A stretch of DNA of 64,000 nt, taken from assembly GCF_015330125.1 (NCBI RefSeq), contig NZ_JADDXR010000002.1, positions 2,046,001 through 2,110,000 on the forward strand, read 5' to 3'. This DNA is from Zobellia nedashkovskayae. GTDB lineage: Bacteria; Bacteroidota; Bacteroidia; Flavobacteriales; Flavobacteriaceae. The notes below the pieces were generated by a model. That model did not search any database, was not told the origin of the DNA, and saw nothing but the letters and a program-made list of their open reading frames with translations. A program made the position numbers and the translations under genes. Below are positions 1-9,036 of this stretch, in pieces (position 1 is the stretch's first letter; each line of letters opens with the position of its first letter).

Positions 1-513
1 ATTACAGAAGCACTTATTTTTGCAATTAGTGCATTCGAGCCAGTAGATGACGAGTACGATTGGTCTTTGGTATATCCAGAATTAGCCGGTGGTGCTTCTA
101 TGGGAGTTGCAAAAAGCAACGAAGCTCAAGAAATTAAAGAAGCAGAAGCTTCATTGTCTGGTAAATTAGACGACTTATTAAAAGAAGCCGGTGTTGATGC
201 TAGCTTAATGGAAAGTCTTGGATCTAGTATCCGTAATTTCGAAGGTGCAGCTAAGGGTATTGCCCCAACAGTTGACGCTATGGAGTCTACAAGAAAGTAC
301 TCTGATGAAATGGTACAAGCTGCAGCTCAAATGGAGTCTTTGAACAGCTTATATAAAGTGCAATTAGAAAGTGCTAGTAAACAAGCTTCAGTTAATGAAG
401 AAGTTGTACAAAATGCATCTGCTCTTAAGGATCAAATGGCATCTTTATCTACTAACCTTTCTTCTTTAAACGGAGTTTACGGTGGTATGTTAACCGCAAT
501 GACTAGAAACTAA
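1..513 (+). CDS. gldL: GldL, gliding motility / T9SS motor protein (C-terminal part)
   Basis: The reading frame is open from base 1, so the true start and the N-terminal membrane helices lie before the window. About 170 residues are visible. The first residues (ITEALIFAISAFEP) and the following Asp-rich stretch are typical of GldL just after its transmembrane hairpin; the rest is Ala/Ser/Glu-rich and predicted helical or coiled coil, as in the cytoplasmic tail of the family. GldL forms with GldM the proton-driven inner-membrane motor that powers type IX secretion and gliding. It is followed after 54 nt by gldM and then gldN, the conserved gldKLMN order, so gldK is expected upstream. The ttg codon inside this frame at 67 is not the start. 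Confidence 0.93.
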   Translation: MTEALIFAISAFEPVDDEYDWSLVYPELAGGASMGVAKSNEAQEIKEAEASLSGKLDDLLKEAGVDASLMESLGSSIRNFEGAAKGIAPTVDAMESTRKYSDEMVQAAAQMESLNSLYKVQLESASKQASVNEEVVQNASALKDQMASLSTNLSSLNGVYGGMLTAMTRN

Positions 514-567
514 TTAGAGATTAGTTAACCCCAAATCAATTAATTAATCAAACCTAATTAAAAAAAC

Positions 568-2127
568 ATGGCAGGAGGAAAAGCAACACCACGTCAGAAG
601 ATGGTCAATCTAATGTATTTGATCTTCATCGCGATGCTGGCGCTAAACATGAGCAAAGAAGTACTTGCAGCTTTCGGGATTATGAACGAAAAGATGGAGA
701 CTTCAAACGAAAAGACTACAGAAAGTAACCTAGCTTTCTTAGGTGGTCTAGAAACTAAAGCAGGAGAAGATTCCGAAAAATACGGAAAGCTTTATAAAGA
801 TGCTGAGAAAATCAAGCAGATGTCACAAGAGTATTATGACTATCTAGAAGGCCTTAAAAATGGCATGACAGAAGGTTTAGAAGATGCTACTGACTATGCA
901 AAAATGGATAATTCTGATTTCTTAGATCAGCAATTCTTTCAAGGAGACAATCTATCGGAAGGTGGAAAGGAATTCATGAGTAGAATTAGTGATTACCGCA
1001 CACAAGTGGCGGCTATTGTACCAAAAGATTTGAAAGAATCTGTAAAGTCTCGTTTCGCAACCGGTGATGAAAACGGTAAGGAATTAAAGAGAGATGGTAG
1101 CAAGCAAGATTGGATCAATTACCACTATGAAGGTTACCCTTTAATAGCTTCTTTAGCAAAACTTACGGCGCTTCAAGCAGACGTAAAAGCTACAGAAGAA
1201 GACGCTCTTAAAAGAATGTTGGAAGGTGAATTAACGAGCCAAGTATCGCTTAAGAATTTCGCAACATCATTGCAGGCTAGTAAATCTGCTTTTTACTCTG
1301 GTGAGAAGTATGATGGTAAGATTATCATTAGTAAAACAGATAATTCTTCTACTCCTGTAAAAGCTGAATTAACATTAGACGGAAGAAAACTTTCTGAAGG
1401 TTCTGATTATAAATTAGAAGCTGGTGGTGTTAAGATGTTGATCGGAGCAGGTTCTGCTGGTGATCATACTGTAGAAGGTACATTGTACTTTAAGCAAGAT
1501 GGAGAAGAGATTCCAGTAGAAGTAAAAAACAGTTTTGCAACTATAAGCAAGCCTAACGCTGCTTTAATTGCTGCTGATAAGATGAACGTTGTTTATCGTG
1601 GAGTATCTAACCCAATGTCTATATCAATACCAGGTATACCTAATAACAAAGTAAGTGCTCGTGCTCCAGGTTTAAAATCTGTAAGCGGTAGTAAGTACAT
1701 TATGAATCCTGGTACAGGTAGAACGGTTACTATTACAGCTTCTGGTACATTGCCAGATGGTCAGGGTGTGTCTTCTAAGTCTGAATTTAGAATTAAGGAT
1801 ATCCCAAGACCTTCAGGTTCTGTAAGTAAGCAGACAGGTAGCACTAAAATGCCAAGATCTAACATGGAAATTGCTACTATTGGCGCAATGTTAGAAGACT
1901 TTGATTTTGATTTGAACCTAAAAGTTAGTGGTTTCAAATTTAAAGTTCCTGGTCAGCCTACTGTAAGTGTTAACGGAAGTAGATTGAACGCTAATGCCAA
2001 ATCAGCCCTTAAGAGAGCTAAAAGAGGTGATGCTGTTCAGATATTTGATATCCAAGCTTACATTACAAATAACAAGAGTTATAAATTGAAGAAAGTATCT
2101 CCGGTTGTAGTGGAGATTACAAACTAA
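568..2127 (+). CDS. gldM: GldM, gliding motility / T9SS motor shaft protein
   Basis: 519 residues, the usual length of GldM. It opens with a short basic cytoplasmic segment (AGGKATPRQKMVNLMYL) and one transmembrane helix at about residues 10-32, followed by a long periplasmic region that in the family folds as a helical domain plus Ig-like beta domains. GldM dimers pair with GldL in the inner membrane and span the periplasm to reach the GldK/GldN ring, transmitting motor energy to the type IX secretion translocon. It lies between gldL (54 nt upstream) and gldN (59 nt downstream) on the same strand, so it is certainly co-transcribed. Confidence 0.96.
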   Translation: MAGGKATPRQKMVNLMYLIFIAMLALNMSKEVLAAFGIMNEKMETSNEKTTESNLAFLGGLETKAGEDSEKYGKLYKDAEKIKQMSQEYYDYLEGLKNGMTEGLEDATDYAKMDNSDFLDQQFFQGDNLSEGGKEFMSRISDYRTQVAAIVPKDLKESVKSRFATGDENGKELKRDGSKQDWINYHYEGYPLIASLAKLTALQADVKATEEDALKRMLEGELTSQVSLKNFATSLQASKSAFYSGEKYDGKIIISKTDNSSTPVKAELTLDGRKLSEGSDYKLEAGGVKMLIGAGSAGDHTVEGTLYFKQDGEEIPVEVKNSFATISKPNAALIAADKMNVVYRGVSNPMSISIPGIPNNKVSARAPGLKSVSGSKYIMNPGTGRTVTITASGTLPDGQGVSSKSEFRIKDIPRPSGSVSKQTGSTKMPRSNMEIATIGAMLEDFDFDLNLKVSGFKFKVPGQPTVSVNGSRLNANAKSALKRAKRGDAVQIFDIQAYITNNKSYKLKKVSPVVVEITN

Positions 2128-2186
2128 TAACAACTAGTAAAACCGGGCAATCTTTTGATTGCTCGGTAATTTAAAATATTACAAAG

Positions 2187-3089
2187 ATGAATTGGAAAAA
2201 TGCTTTAGTAATTGGTGCAGTAACATTGTTGCCAGTTTCCATGATGGCTCAGGCGAACATTTTGAACGCCAAAAAGCCAGAGGAAATAGGCATTAAGACC
2301 GAAGCTCAAAAAGCTTTGGACAATGATGCTCCCCTCAAGTATGGTTATGTAGATGATCGTGACATTCTTTGGTCTAAGACCGTTTGGGAAGTTATTGATT
2401 TAGATGAAAGGGTAAACTTTCCCTTATATTATCCTACTGACACCATTGATATAGGTAAAGATAGAAGGTCATTGTACGATGTTCTTTTGAAGAACATTCA
2501 GAACGGTAAGCTAAAAGATGTTTATGCAGATTCTTATTTTACGGATAAGCGTAAGTTTAGCGACCTTTCTAGTACGTTGCAAAAGGTAGATACTACAGAT
2601 TATGGTTACGAACAGATCAATGCAGGTGAAGCACTTTCTCCTGAGTATGTGATGAAGAGAGACCTTTCTGCTGCAGATATCGAAGAATACCGTATAAAAG
2701 GTATGTGGTATTTTGATAAACGCCAAGGAGAATTAAAATATCGTTTGTTAGGTATTGCTCCAGTTGCACCAGACGTTAACTTTATCGATGATGAATCTAT
2801 GAATCCAGGTGATGCAAATGTTGAGCTGTTTTGGGTATGGTACCCAGATGCACGCCAGATTTTGCACGAGGCTAAGGTTTTCAACCAGAGAAACTCCGCA
2901 CAGCCTATCTCTTTTGATATGTTGTTAAACGCAAGAAGATTTAATGGTGTAATCTATAGAGAAGACAACGTTCATGGCGATCGTAAGGTAAATGATTATG
3001 TTACCGATAATGCCTTGTTTCAGTTGTTAGAAGCCGGTAGAATTCAAGAGGTCATAAGAGACCGTGAACAAGACATGTGGGCCTACTAG
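2187..3089 (+). CDS. gldN: GldN, gliding motility / T9SS periplasmic ring protein
   Basis: 300 residues with a cleavable signal peptide (MNWKNALVIGAVTLLPVSMM, then AQA). The body matches the GldN/PorN family, with a conserved core around residues 45-70 (DDRDILWSKTVWEVIDLDER) and the segment ELFWVWYPDARQILH. GldN associates with the lipoprotein GldK in a ring below the outer membrane and is contacted by GldM. It is the last gene of the operon; a strong intrinsic terminator begins 34 nt after the stop. Confidence 0.95.
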   Translation: MNWKNALVIGAVTLLPVSMMAQANILNAKKPEEIGIKTEAQKALDNDAPLKYGYVDDRDILWSKTVWEVIDLDERVNFPLYYPTDTIDIGKDRRSLYDVLLKNIQNGKLKDVYADSYFTDKRKFSDLSSTLQKVDTTDYGYEQINAGEALSPEYVMKRDLSAADIEEYRIKGMWYFDKRQGELKYRLLGIAPVAPDVNFIDDESMNPGDANVELFWVWYPDARQILHEAKVFNQRNSAQPISFDMLLNARRFNGVIYREDNVHGDRKVNDYVTDNALFQLLEAGRIQEVIRDREQDMWAY

Positions 3090-3122
3090 TCCCTAGAATA
3101 TTCCAATTCAAATAGTATTGAG

Positions 3123-3154
3123 CGCCCTGACAATTTTTGTCGGGGCGTTTTTTT
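3123..3154 (+). terminator. Intrinsic terminator of the gld operon
   Basis: A 10-bp stem (CGCCCTGACA with TGTCGGGGCG, one G-T pair) around a 5-nt loop is followed by seven T residues. It lies between gldN and the next gene and shows that the ATG at 3181, not an upstream TTG at 3118 inside the hairpin, starts the following gene. Confidence 0.88.
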
Positions 3155-3180
3155 GTTTGCCAATTTTCTACCTTTGCTAT

Positions 3181-4233
3181 ATGGTAGATTATTTAATCGT
3201 AGGACTTGGTCTTGCAGGTATTTCATTTTGTGAACAATTAGAAAAAAACAACAAAACCTTTAAGGTTGTAAGTGATGCTTCTCAAACTTCTTCAATCGTC
3301 GCAGGGGGGTTGTATAATCCTGTTATCCTTAAACGTTTTACATTGGCCTGGCAGGCAGAAGAACAACTTAAGCTAGCTAAGTCCTTTTATGCGGATTTAG
3401 AGCGTAAATTAGATGTGAAGTTAGATTATGCACTTCCGGTCTATCGTCGGTTTCATTCTGTGGAGGAGCAAAATCAATGGTTTGTTGCTTCTGATAAAAA
3501 AGGTTTGGACGTATTCTTAAATACCACGATTAAGCCAAATATGAATGGCAGTATAGATGCTCCGTTCGGATATGGAGAAGTTATGCATACCGGAAGGATT
3601 GATACTAAAAAGCTGGTTTTGTCTTATAAAAAGTACCTTCAAGAAAAAGACGTGCTGTCTGAGGAGACTTTTGATTTTGATGATTTACATCTTACTGAAA
3701 ATGGAGTTGATTATGGTTCCTTTTCTGCTAAGCAAATTGTTTTTGCCGAGGGGTTTGGATTGAAGACCAATCCTTTTTTCAATTATTTGCCAATGCAAGG
3801 CTCCAAAGGAGAGTATCTTTTTATTGAAGCTCCTGAACTAAAAGAAGAAAGAGCCATAAAATCTTCCGTTTTTGTTATTCCTCAGGGAGATGATATATAT
3901 CGCGTGGGTGCCAATTATGAACACCATGATAAAACTAATTTGCCTACAGAAAGTGCAAAAGAAGGTCTTTTGGCAAAATTGAGAACTGTACTTAAGTGTG
4001 AGTTTACGGTTGTAGGTCAGGTGGCAGGTGTGAGGCCAACTGTAACGGATAGGAAGCCTTTGGTAGGCAGACATCCTAAGTTTAAACAATTGTATGTGCT
4101 TAATGGTTTTGGTTCCCGTGGGGTATTAATAGGTCCTTCAGTGTCAGAGCAATTATATGCCTACGCTGAAAACAACGAATCATTAGATCCAGAATTAAAC
4201 ATAGCCCGGTTTACTCAGAAATTTTTTCGCTAA
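3181..4233 (+). CDS. FAD-dependent oxidoreductase, D-amino-acid-oxidase (DAO) fold
   Basis: 350 residues from the ATG at 3181, chosen because the longer frame would begin inside the gldN terminator. The N-terminus is a dinucleotide-binding motif (VDYLIVGLGLAGISF; Gly8, Gly10, Gly13) that binds FAD, and the C-terminal part (VAGVRPTVTDRKPLVGRHP, then NGFGSRGVLIGP) is the second FAD-contacting segment of the DAO superfamily, related to glycine oxidase and the MnmC oxidase domain. The substrate cannot be told from sequence; an amino acid or a modified-nucleoside side chain is possible. Its 3' end overlaps the convergent DUF983 gene by 23 nt. Confidence 0.8.
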   Translation: MVDYLIVGLGLAGISFCEQLEKNNKTFKVVSDASQTSSIVAGGLYNPVILKRFTLAWQAEEQLKLAKSFYADLERKLDVKLDYALPVYRRFHSVEEQNQWFVASDKKGLDVFLNTTIKPNMNGSIDAPFGYGEVMHTGRIDTKKLVLSYKKYLQEKDVLSEETFDFDDLHLTENGVDYGSFSAKQIVFAEGFGLKTNPFFNYLPMQGSKGEYLFIEAPELKEERAIKSSVFVIPQGDDIYRVGANYEHHDKTNLPTESAKEGLLAKLRTVLKCEFTVVGQVAGVRPTVTDRKPLVGRHPKFKQLYVLNGFGSRGVLIGPSVSEQLYAYAENNESLDPELNIARFTQKFFR

Positions 4234-4627
4234 GCTTTTCCTTATATTTAACTGCGGCTTTTGGGTCATAATGAATAAAAAAGTTAATCCAGATGTTTCT
4301 TGAAAGACGCACAATTAAGGGCATGAAAACAATCATGGTAACCACAATAGCTATAAATGAGTGAACCAATGTGGCACCAATAAATAAGAAGCTAATAACA
4401 AATGCGGCCACGGCAAAAGCAATTCCCACACCATAACTAACATACATAGCGCCATAAAAAAACGAGGGTTCTATTTTATATTTAGTTCCGCAGGTAGAAC
4501 AGCGCTCGTGCATATTGAATATTTTACCCAAATGATACGGGTTTTTGTCTTCATACATGCTCTCTTCATGACATTTGGGACAACTTCCTGTTAAAATGCT
4601 GTATAGTTTGTTTCCTTTTTTTAACAT
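4211..4627 (-). CDS. DUF983 family membrane protein with zinc-ribbon-like cysteines
   Basis: 138 residues from the ATG at 4627; a TTG two codons earlier is less likely. The N-terminus carries two CxxC pairs, CPKCHEES near residue 15 and CSTCG near residue 42, the pattern of DUF983. Two hydrophobic helices follow (about residues 57-80 and 85-107) and then a basic tail. The family is common in Bacteroidota and Alphaproteobacteria; its function is unknown, though it is often annotated near cytochrome-oxidase genes, which is not the case here. It converges on and slightly overlaps the FAD oxidoreductase gene, so the two are transcribed against each other. Confidence 0.8.
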   Translation of the reverse strand: MLKKGNKLYSILTGSCPKCHEESMYEDKNPYHLGKIFNMHERCSTCGTKYKIEPSFFYGAMYVSYGVGIAFAVAAFVISFLFIGATLVHSFIAIVVTMIVFMPLIVRLSRNIWINFFIHYDPKAAVKYKEKLSEKISE

Positions 4628-4763
4628 TTGCAAAACTTTAGGTAAAAGTACAATTTTGACTTTTCTTTGGACGTAACGATCATTACAAAATATTGTTATT
4701 TTTCACAAACAGTAAACCACCTTTTAGGCATGATGCCTATTTGAATCTAGAATTTTTTAAAGT

Positions 4764-6671
4764 ATGTTGAACATTCATAACCTTTCCGTTTCTTTTGGCG
4801 GAGAATATCTTTTTGAGGAAATATCCTTTCGTTTGAATGGTGGTGATCGGGTTGGTCTAATCGGAAAAAACGGAGCGGGTAAGTCAACGCTTTTAAAAAT
4901 GCTTTCCAAAGACATGCCTATAGATTCGGGCACAATTGCAATGGAGAAAAACATTAAAATTGGTTTTCTTCGTCAGGATATAGATTTTGTTTTAGGCCGT
5001 ACCGTACTGGAAGAGGCTTATCAGGCTTTTGTAGAAATAAAGGCTTTAGAGCTTAGATTAGATGATATAAACCATCAATTAGCAGAGCGAACGGATTATG
5101 AGAGTGATATTTATCATCAACTCATGGTAGATTTGAGCGATATAACCCATCATTATGAAATACTGGGTGGTTACAATTATCAAGGAGAAACAGAAAAAAT
5201 ATTATTAGGTCTTGGTTTTAACCGCGAAGACTTTGATAAGAAAACGGATACATTTTCGGGCGGTTGGCGAATGCGGATTGAATTAGCAAAACTGTTACTG
5301 CAAAGTAATGATGTATTGTTACTGGATGAGCCAACCAACCACTTAGATATTGAATCTATTATTTGGTTGGAACAGTTTTTAAGAGGATATACGGGTGCAG
5401 TTGTAATTGTTTCTCACGATAAAATGTTTTTGGATAATGTTACCAATCGTACCATAGAGATTTCTTTGGGCCGTATCTACGATTACGGTAAGCCTTATTC
5501 ACAGTTTCTTCTTCTTAGGGGGGAAATAAAAGAGCAACAAATGAATGCTCTAAAGAATCAAGAAAAGGAAATTCAACAAGCAGAACGTTTGATTGAGAAG
5601 TTCCGCGCCAAAAGTTCCAAAGCCTCTATGGCGCAATCCCTTATCAAGAAATTAGATAAGATGGATAGGATTGAGGTGGATCAGGATGATAACGCGGTAA
5701 TGAATTTACATTTTCCAGTGTCTATAACTCCTGGTAAAGTAATAGCAGAAATAGATGAGCTTTCTAAAAGCTATGGTGAAAAAGATGTTTTGAAAGGTGT
5801 TAATCTACTTTTGGAACGAGACAGTAAGACGGCTTTTGTGGGGCAGAATGGCCAGGGGAAATCTACATTGGCTAAAATCATGGTAGGTGATCTTGACTAT
5901 GGCGGTAAAATGAAGCTGGGGCACAACGTGCAGATTGGTTATTTTGCCCAAAACCAGGCTGAATATCTTGATGGTAGTAAAACTATCTTAGATACAATGA
6001 TTGATGCTGCCAATGAGAAGAACAGGAGTAAGGTAAGAGATATTCTAGGTTCCTTTTTGTTTAAAGGAGATGAGGTAGAGAAATATGTAAAGGTACTTTC
6101 CGGTGGTGAGCGAAACCGTTTAGCTCTTGCCAAAATGCTCTTACAGCCTTTTAACGTATTGGTTATGGATGAGCCAACCAACCACTTGGACATTCAATCT
6201 AAAAATGTATTAAAGCAGGCATTACAGAATTTTGATGGAACGCTGGTTCTTGTTTCTCACGACAGGGATTTTCTTCAAGGGCTGACCAATAAGGTGTATG
6301 AGTTTAAAGACAAGGTCATTAAAGAATATTTAGGTGATATAGATTATTACTTAGATCAACGTAAAGTTGAAGATTTTAGGGCAATCGAAAAAAAGCAGGA
6401 ACAACAAAAGAAAACCGCCGTTCCAAAATCTAGCGCAACAGATTTTAAAGAGCAGAAGAAGTTAAAGTCACTAAAAAATAGACTTAGCTCTGTAGAGGCC
6501 GATATTTCTAGACTGGAAAAGGAAATTGCTGATATAGATCATAAACTCTTAATGGATTACGACAAAACTATAGAGGTTCCTAACTTCTTTGATGGTTATC
6601 AAAAGAAGAAAAAGCAGTTGGAGCAAATGATGGTTAAGTGGGAAGAAATTACCCTAGAACTAGAAAACTAA
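4764..6671 (+). CDS. ABC-F family ATP-binding protein (EttA/Uup/YheS-like)
   Basis: 635 residues with two ABC domains and no membrane helices. Walker A motifs are at residues 34-42 (GKNGAGKST) and 360-368 (GQNGQGKST); signature motifs are FSGGWRM (164-170) and LSGGERN (445-451); Walker B segments end in DEPTNHLD at about 188 and 469. The linker between the domains (about 255-305) is helical and rich in charged residues, as in the ABC-F P-site tRNA interaction motif, and residues beyond 550 form a coiled coil like the Uup C-terminal domain. ABC-F proteins act on the ribosome, resolving stalled complexes or protecting it from antibiotics, rather than in transport. It stands alone between genes on different strands or with their own promoters. 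Confidence 0.93.
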   Translation: MLNIHNLSVSFGGEYLFEEISFRLNGGDRVGLIGKNGAGKSTLLKMLSKDMPIDSGTIAMEKNIKIGFLRQDIDFVLGRTVLEEAYQAFVEIKALELRLDDINHQLAERTDYESDIYHQLMVDLSDITHHYEILGGYNYQGETEKILLGLGFNREDFDKKTDTFSGGWRMRIELAKLLLQSNDVLLLDEPTNHLDIESIIWLEQFLRGYTGAVVIVSHDKMFLDNVTNRTIEISLGRIYDYGKPYSQFLLLRGEIKEQQMNALKNQEKEIQQAERLIEKFRAKSSKASMAQSLIKKLDKMDRIEVDQDDNAVMNLHFPVSITPGKVIAEIDELSKSYGEKDVLKGVNLLLERDSKTAFVGQNGQGKSTLAKIMVGDLDYGGKMKLGHNVQIGYFAQNQAEYLDGSKTILDTMIDAANEKNRSKVRDILGSFLFKGDEVEKYVKVLSGGERNRLALAKMLLQPFNVLVMDEPTNHLDIQSKNVLKQALQNFDGTLVLVSHDRDFLQGLTNKVYEFKDKVIKEYLGDIDYYLDQRKVEDFRAIEKKQEQQKKTAVPKSSATDFKEQKKLKSLKNRLSSVEADISRLEKEIADIDHKLLMDYDKTIEVPNFFDGYQKKKKQLEQMMVKWEEITLELEN

Positions 6672-6761
6672 TGGTTTTTTTGTGTAAGCTATAGTAGTGA
6701 ATTTTTACTCACAACAGATTATTAGGTTTTCACAACAATATAGTGCAGTTAAACGATATTT

Positions 6762-6794
6762 TTTGTTTTTCATCTGGATTTAGGCTTATTTTTG
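6762..6794 (+). promoter_or_regulatory. Bacteroidota-type promoter of the LRR gene
   Basis: TTTG at 6762-6765 is followed after 21 nt by TATTTTTG at 6787-6794, matching the -33/-7 consensus TTTG ... TAnnTTTG of Bacteroidota sigma-ABfr. The ATG of the LRR gene is about 60 nt downstream. Confidence 0.6.
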
Positions 6795-6855
6795 TAGGGT
6801 AATTCTCAAAGAATTGCATAAACCCAAACTGTCAACCAAAAAAATAAACAATTGT

Positions 6856-7725
6856 ATGAAAAGTCTATTTAGTTTTTTAGTGCTTTTTTGCATCACGGTG
6901 CATACGGTCTTGGCCGAAGTTCCAAACAAAGAGATGGAGTCACTAGTGGCGCTTTATAATTCTACAAATGGTGACTCATGGGTAAGATCCTGGGATATAA
7001 CAGACGATGTTAGTACATGGGAGGGTGTTACGATTAGAAATAACCGTGTGGTAGAAATCAATCTTTTCAATAATAATCTTCAAGGAGTTATTCCAAGTAG
7101 TATTGGTGGGCTGGAAAAGCTAGAATCCTTGAATTTAGCTTTTAATGGCATAACAGGAGAGCTACCTAAAGAAATAGCAGAACTTTCTAAACTTCGTATT
7201 TTAAAGATTGAAATGAATCGTATTAAAGGGGAGCTTCCGCAAGAGCTTGGGAACATGAAAAGCTTAATGGAACTTACTGCTTTTAATAATTTCATTACAG
7301 GAAGTATTCCGGAAAGTATAGGAGATATTAAAAATCTCAAAGTTTTGAACTTATCCAGTAACAGCTTAAAAGGAAACATACCAAAATCTGTTGGTGGTTT
7401 AGCGCAGTTAGAAAGTTTAGGTCTTTTTGAAAACACGTTGGAAGGAAGTATTCCTTCTGAAATAGGTGGACTAACAAAATTAAAGGAACTTGTACTAGCC
7501 AATAATCAATTAGGTGGTGAGGTGCCAGAAGAGTTTGGTCAATTGGCCAGTCTGGAGGTTTTACAGATTCAGAATAACAAATTTGATTCTTTCAAAAGCC
7601 TTCATACATTAAACGAAAAGCAATTCTTGGTTTTTGACTACGATAAAGAAGAAGATAAGATAGATTTCAAAAATGTTGAGTACGGCAGAACTAGAATGGC
7701 CGACACAAAATTTGAAGACGAATAA
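6856..7725 (+). CDS. Secreted leucine-rich-repeat protein
   Basis: 289 residues from the ATG at 6856, where a signal peptide begins (MKSLFSFLVLFCITVHTVLA). After a short cap with the plant-type LRR N-terminal pattern (LVALYNSTNGDSW), there are about seven repeats of ~24 residues of the form LxxLxxLxLxxNxLxGxIPxxIG, for example LESLNLAFNGITGELPKEI. These stack into a curved solenoid used for protein or glycan binding. There is no T9SS C-terminal signal and no membrane anchor; the C-terminus is short and acidic. The ligand is unknown. The gene is monocistronic, with its own promoter and terminator. Confidence 0.85.
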   Translation: MKSLFSFLVLFCITVHTVLAEVPNKEMESLVALYNSTNGDSWVRSWDITDDVSTWEGVTIRNNRVVEINLFNNNLQGVIPSSIGGLEKLESLNLAFNGITGELPKEIAELSKLRILKIEMNRIKGELPQELGNMKSLMELTAFNNFITGSIPESIGDIKNLKVLNLSSNSLKGNIPKSVGGLAQLESLGLFENTLEGSIPSEIGGLTKLKELVLANNQLGGEVPEEFGQLASLEVLQIQNNKFDSFKSLHTLNEKQFLVFDYDKEEDKIDFKNVEYGRTRMADTKFEDE

Positions 7726-7767
7726 TAGAATATAGATTTCCATAATTTATTAGTTAATTTGGTTGAA

Positions 7768-7794
7768 GGGATGCAGATATGCATCCCTTTTTTT
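7768..7794 (+). terminator. Intrinsic terminator after the LRR gene
   Basis: A perfect 8-bp stem (GGGATGCA / TGCATCCC) with the tetraloop GATA is followed by seven T residues. Confidence 0.92.
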
Positions 7795-7856
7795 ATGATA
7801 ATTTCAAAAAAAGTAGTTTTAAGATACATTTAACTAAAGCCGCTTAAACTATTAAA

Positions 7857-7864
7857 TAGATTTG
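7857..7864 (+). promoter_or_regulatory. -7 element of the RND efflux operon promoter
   Basis: TAGATTTG matches TAnnTTTG and lies 35 nt before the ATG of the adaptor gene, behind the LRR terminator. No good TTTG is present at the -33 distance, so this is a partial match. Confidence 0.4.
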
Positions 7865-7899
7865 CAGTCCAACCAACTGGCCAAATGCCCTCCTAACTT

Positions 7900-9036
7900 A
7901 TGAATACACGTAAGATCCTCTTATCCGTTCTTGGTATTTTGTTGATTATTGCCGCGGGATTTGCTGCAATGGCAATTGTAAAAAGCAAGAAAACCTTAAG
8001 ACCAAAACCAGAAAAAGTTATTAAAACTGTTTTTGTAGATACAGTTAAAAACGGAAACGTTCCTATTATCATTCCAGCAAACGGTAATCTAAGCGCAAAG
8101 CAAAGAGTAGAATTATACTCAGAAGTTCAAGGTGTTTTCAGAAAGGGTAACAAACTCTTTAAAGCTGGACAGGCATATAAGTCAGGCGAAACTATTATTC
8201 GCATAGATGCATCGGAATATGCGGCCAGTGTTCAATCCGCTAAAAGTAACCTCTACAATTTAATTACGTCCATAATGCCTGATTTAAGGCTAGATTATCC
8301 TGAGATATATCCAAAGTGGCAAAAATATCTTAGTGACTTCGATATGGAGAAAAGTACTCCGGCCTTGCCTGAAATGACTAATGAAAAGGAAAAGTATTTT
8401 ATTTCCGGTCGTGGTATACTATCCAATTTTTATGATGTAAAGAATTTAGAACAACGGTTGTCAAAATATAGAATTTCAGCTCCGTTTAGTGGTATTCTTA
8501 CAGAGGCTCTGGTTACAGAGGGTACATTAGTAAGATCAGGTCAAAAGCTTGGTGAGTTTATTAATACAGATGTTTACGAAATGGAAGTGGCCATTGGTAA
8601 AGCATATAGTGATCTGTTAAAGGTTGGTGAAAACGTAGAGTTAATAAATCTAAACGGAACTAAAACTTATACAGGAAAAGTGGCGCGTGTAAACGGGAGT
8701 GTTGATTTGGCTTCCCAGACAATCAGGGCCTATATAGATGTATCAGACGAAAATCTTAGGGAAGGAATGTATTTGGAGGCTAATTTAGATGCTAAGCAAG
8801 AAGAAGATGCCATTGAAATAGACAGAGGCCTTTTACTTGAGGATAATAAAATTTTTGTTGTACGTGACACCATTTTGGATATAATAGACGTAAAACCGGT
8901 TTATTTTTCTGATAGAAAGGTGGTACTGAAAAATGTACCCGACGGACTTACTATTGTTTCTAAGCCAGTGGTAGGTGCCTATGCTGGAATGCTGGTCAAG
9001 GTTTTTGATGAGAGCAACATAAAAACCGCCGAATAA
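7900..9036 (+). CDS. RND efflux periplasmic adaptor (membrane-fusion protein)
   Basis: 378 residues. An N-terminal membrane anchor (about residues 7-28) is followed by the barrel-sandwich lipoyl half near VELYSEVQGVF, a helical hairpin of about 80 residues, the second lipoyl half (YRISAPFSGILTEALVTEGT), a beta-barrel domain and a membrane-proximal domain. This is the HlyD/AcrA order. The adaptor links the inner-membrane pump to the outer-membrane channel. Its stop codon overlaps the pump start by one base (TAATG), so the two are translationally coupled. The exported substrate cannot be inferred; drugs, bile-like compounds or metabolites are all possible. Confidence 0.9.
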   Translation: MNTRKILLSVLGILLIIAAGFAAMAIVKSKKTLRPKPEKVIKTVFVDTVKNGNVPIIIPANGNLSAKQRVELYSEVQGVFRKGNKLFKAGQAYKSGETIIRIDASEYAASVQSAKSNLYNLITSIMPDLRLDYPEIYPKWQKYLSDFDMEKSTPALPEMTNEKEKYFISGRGILSNFYDVKNLEQRLSKYRISAPFSGILTEALVTEGTLVRSGQKLGEFINTDVYEMEVAIGKAYSDLLKVGENVELINLNGTKTYTGKVARVNGSVDLASQTIRAYIDVSDENLREGMYLEANLDAKQEEDAIEIDRGLLLEDNKIFVVRDTILDIIDVKPVYFSDRKVVLKNVPDGLTIVSKPVVGAYAGMLVKVFDESNIKTAE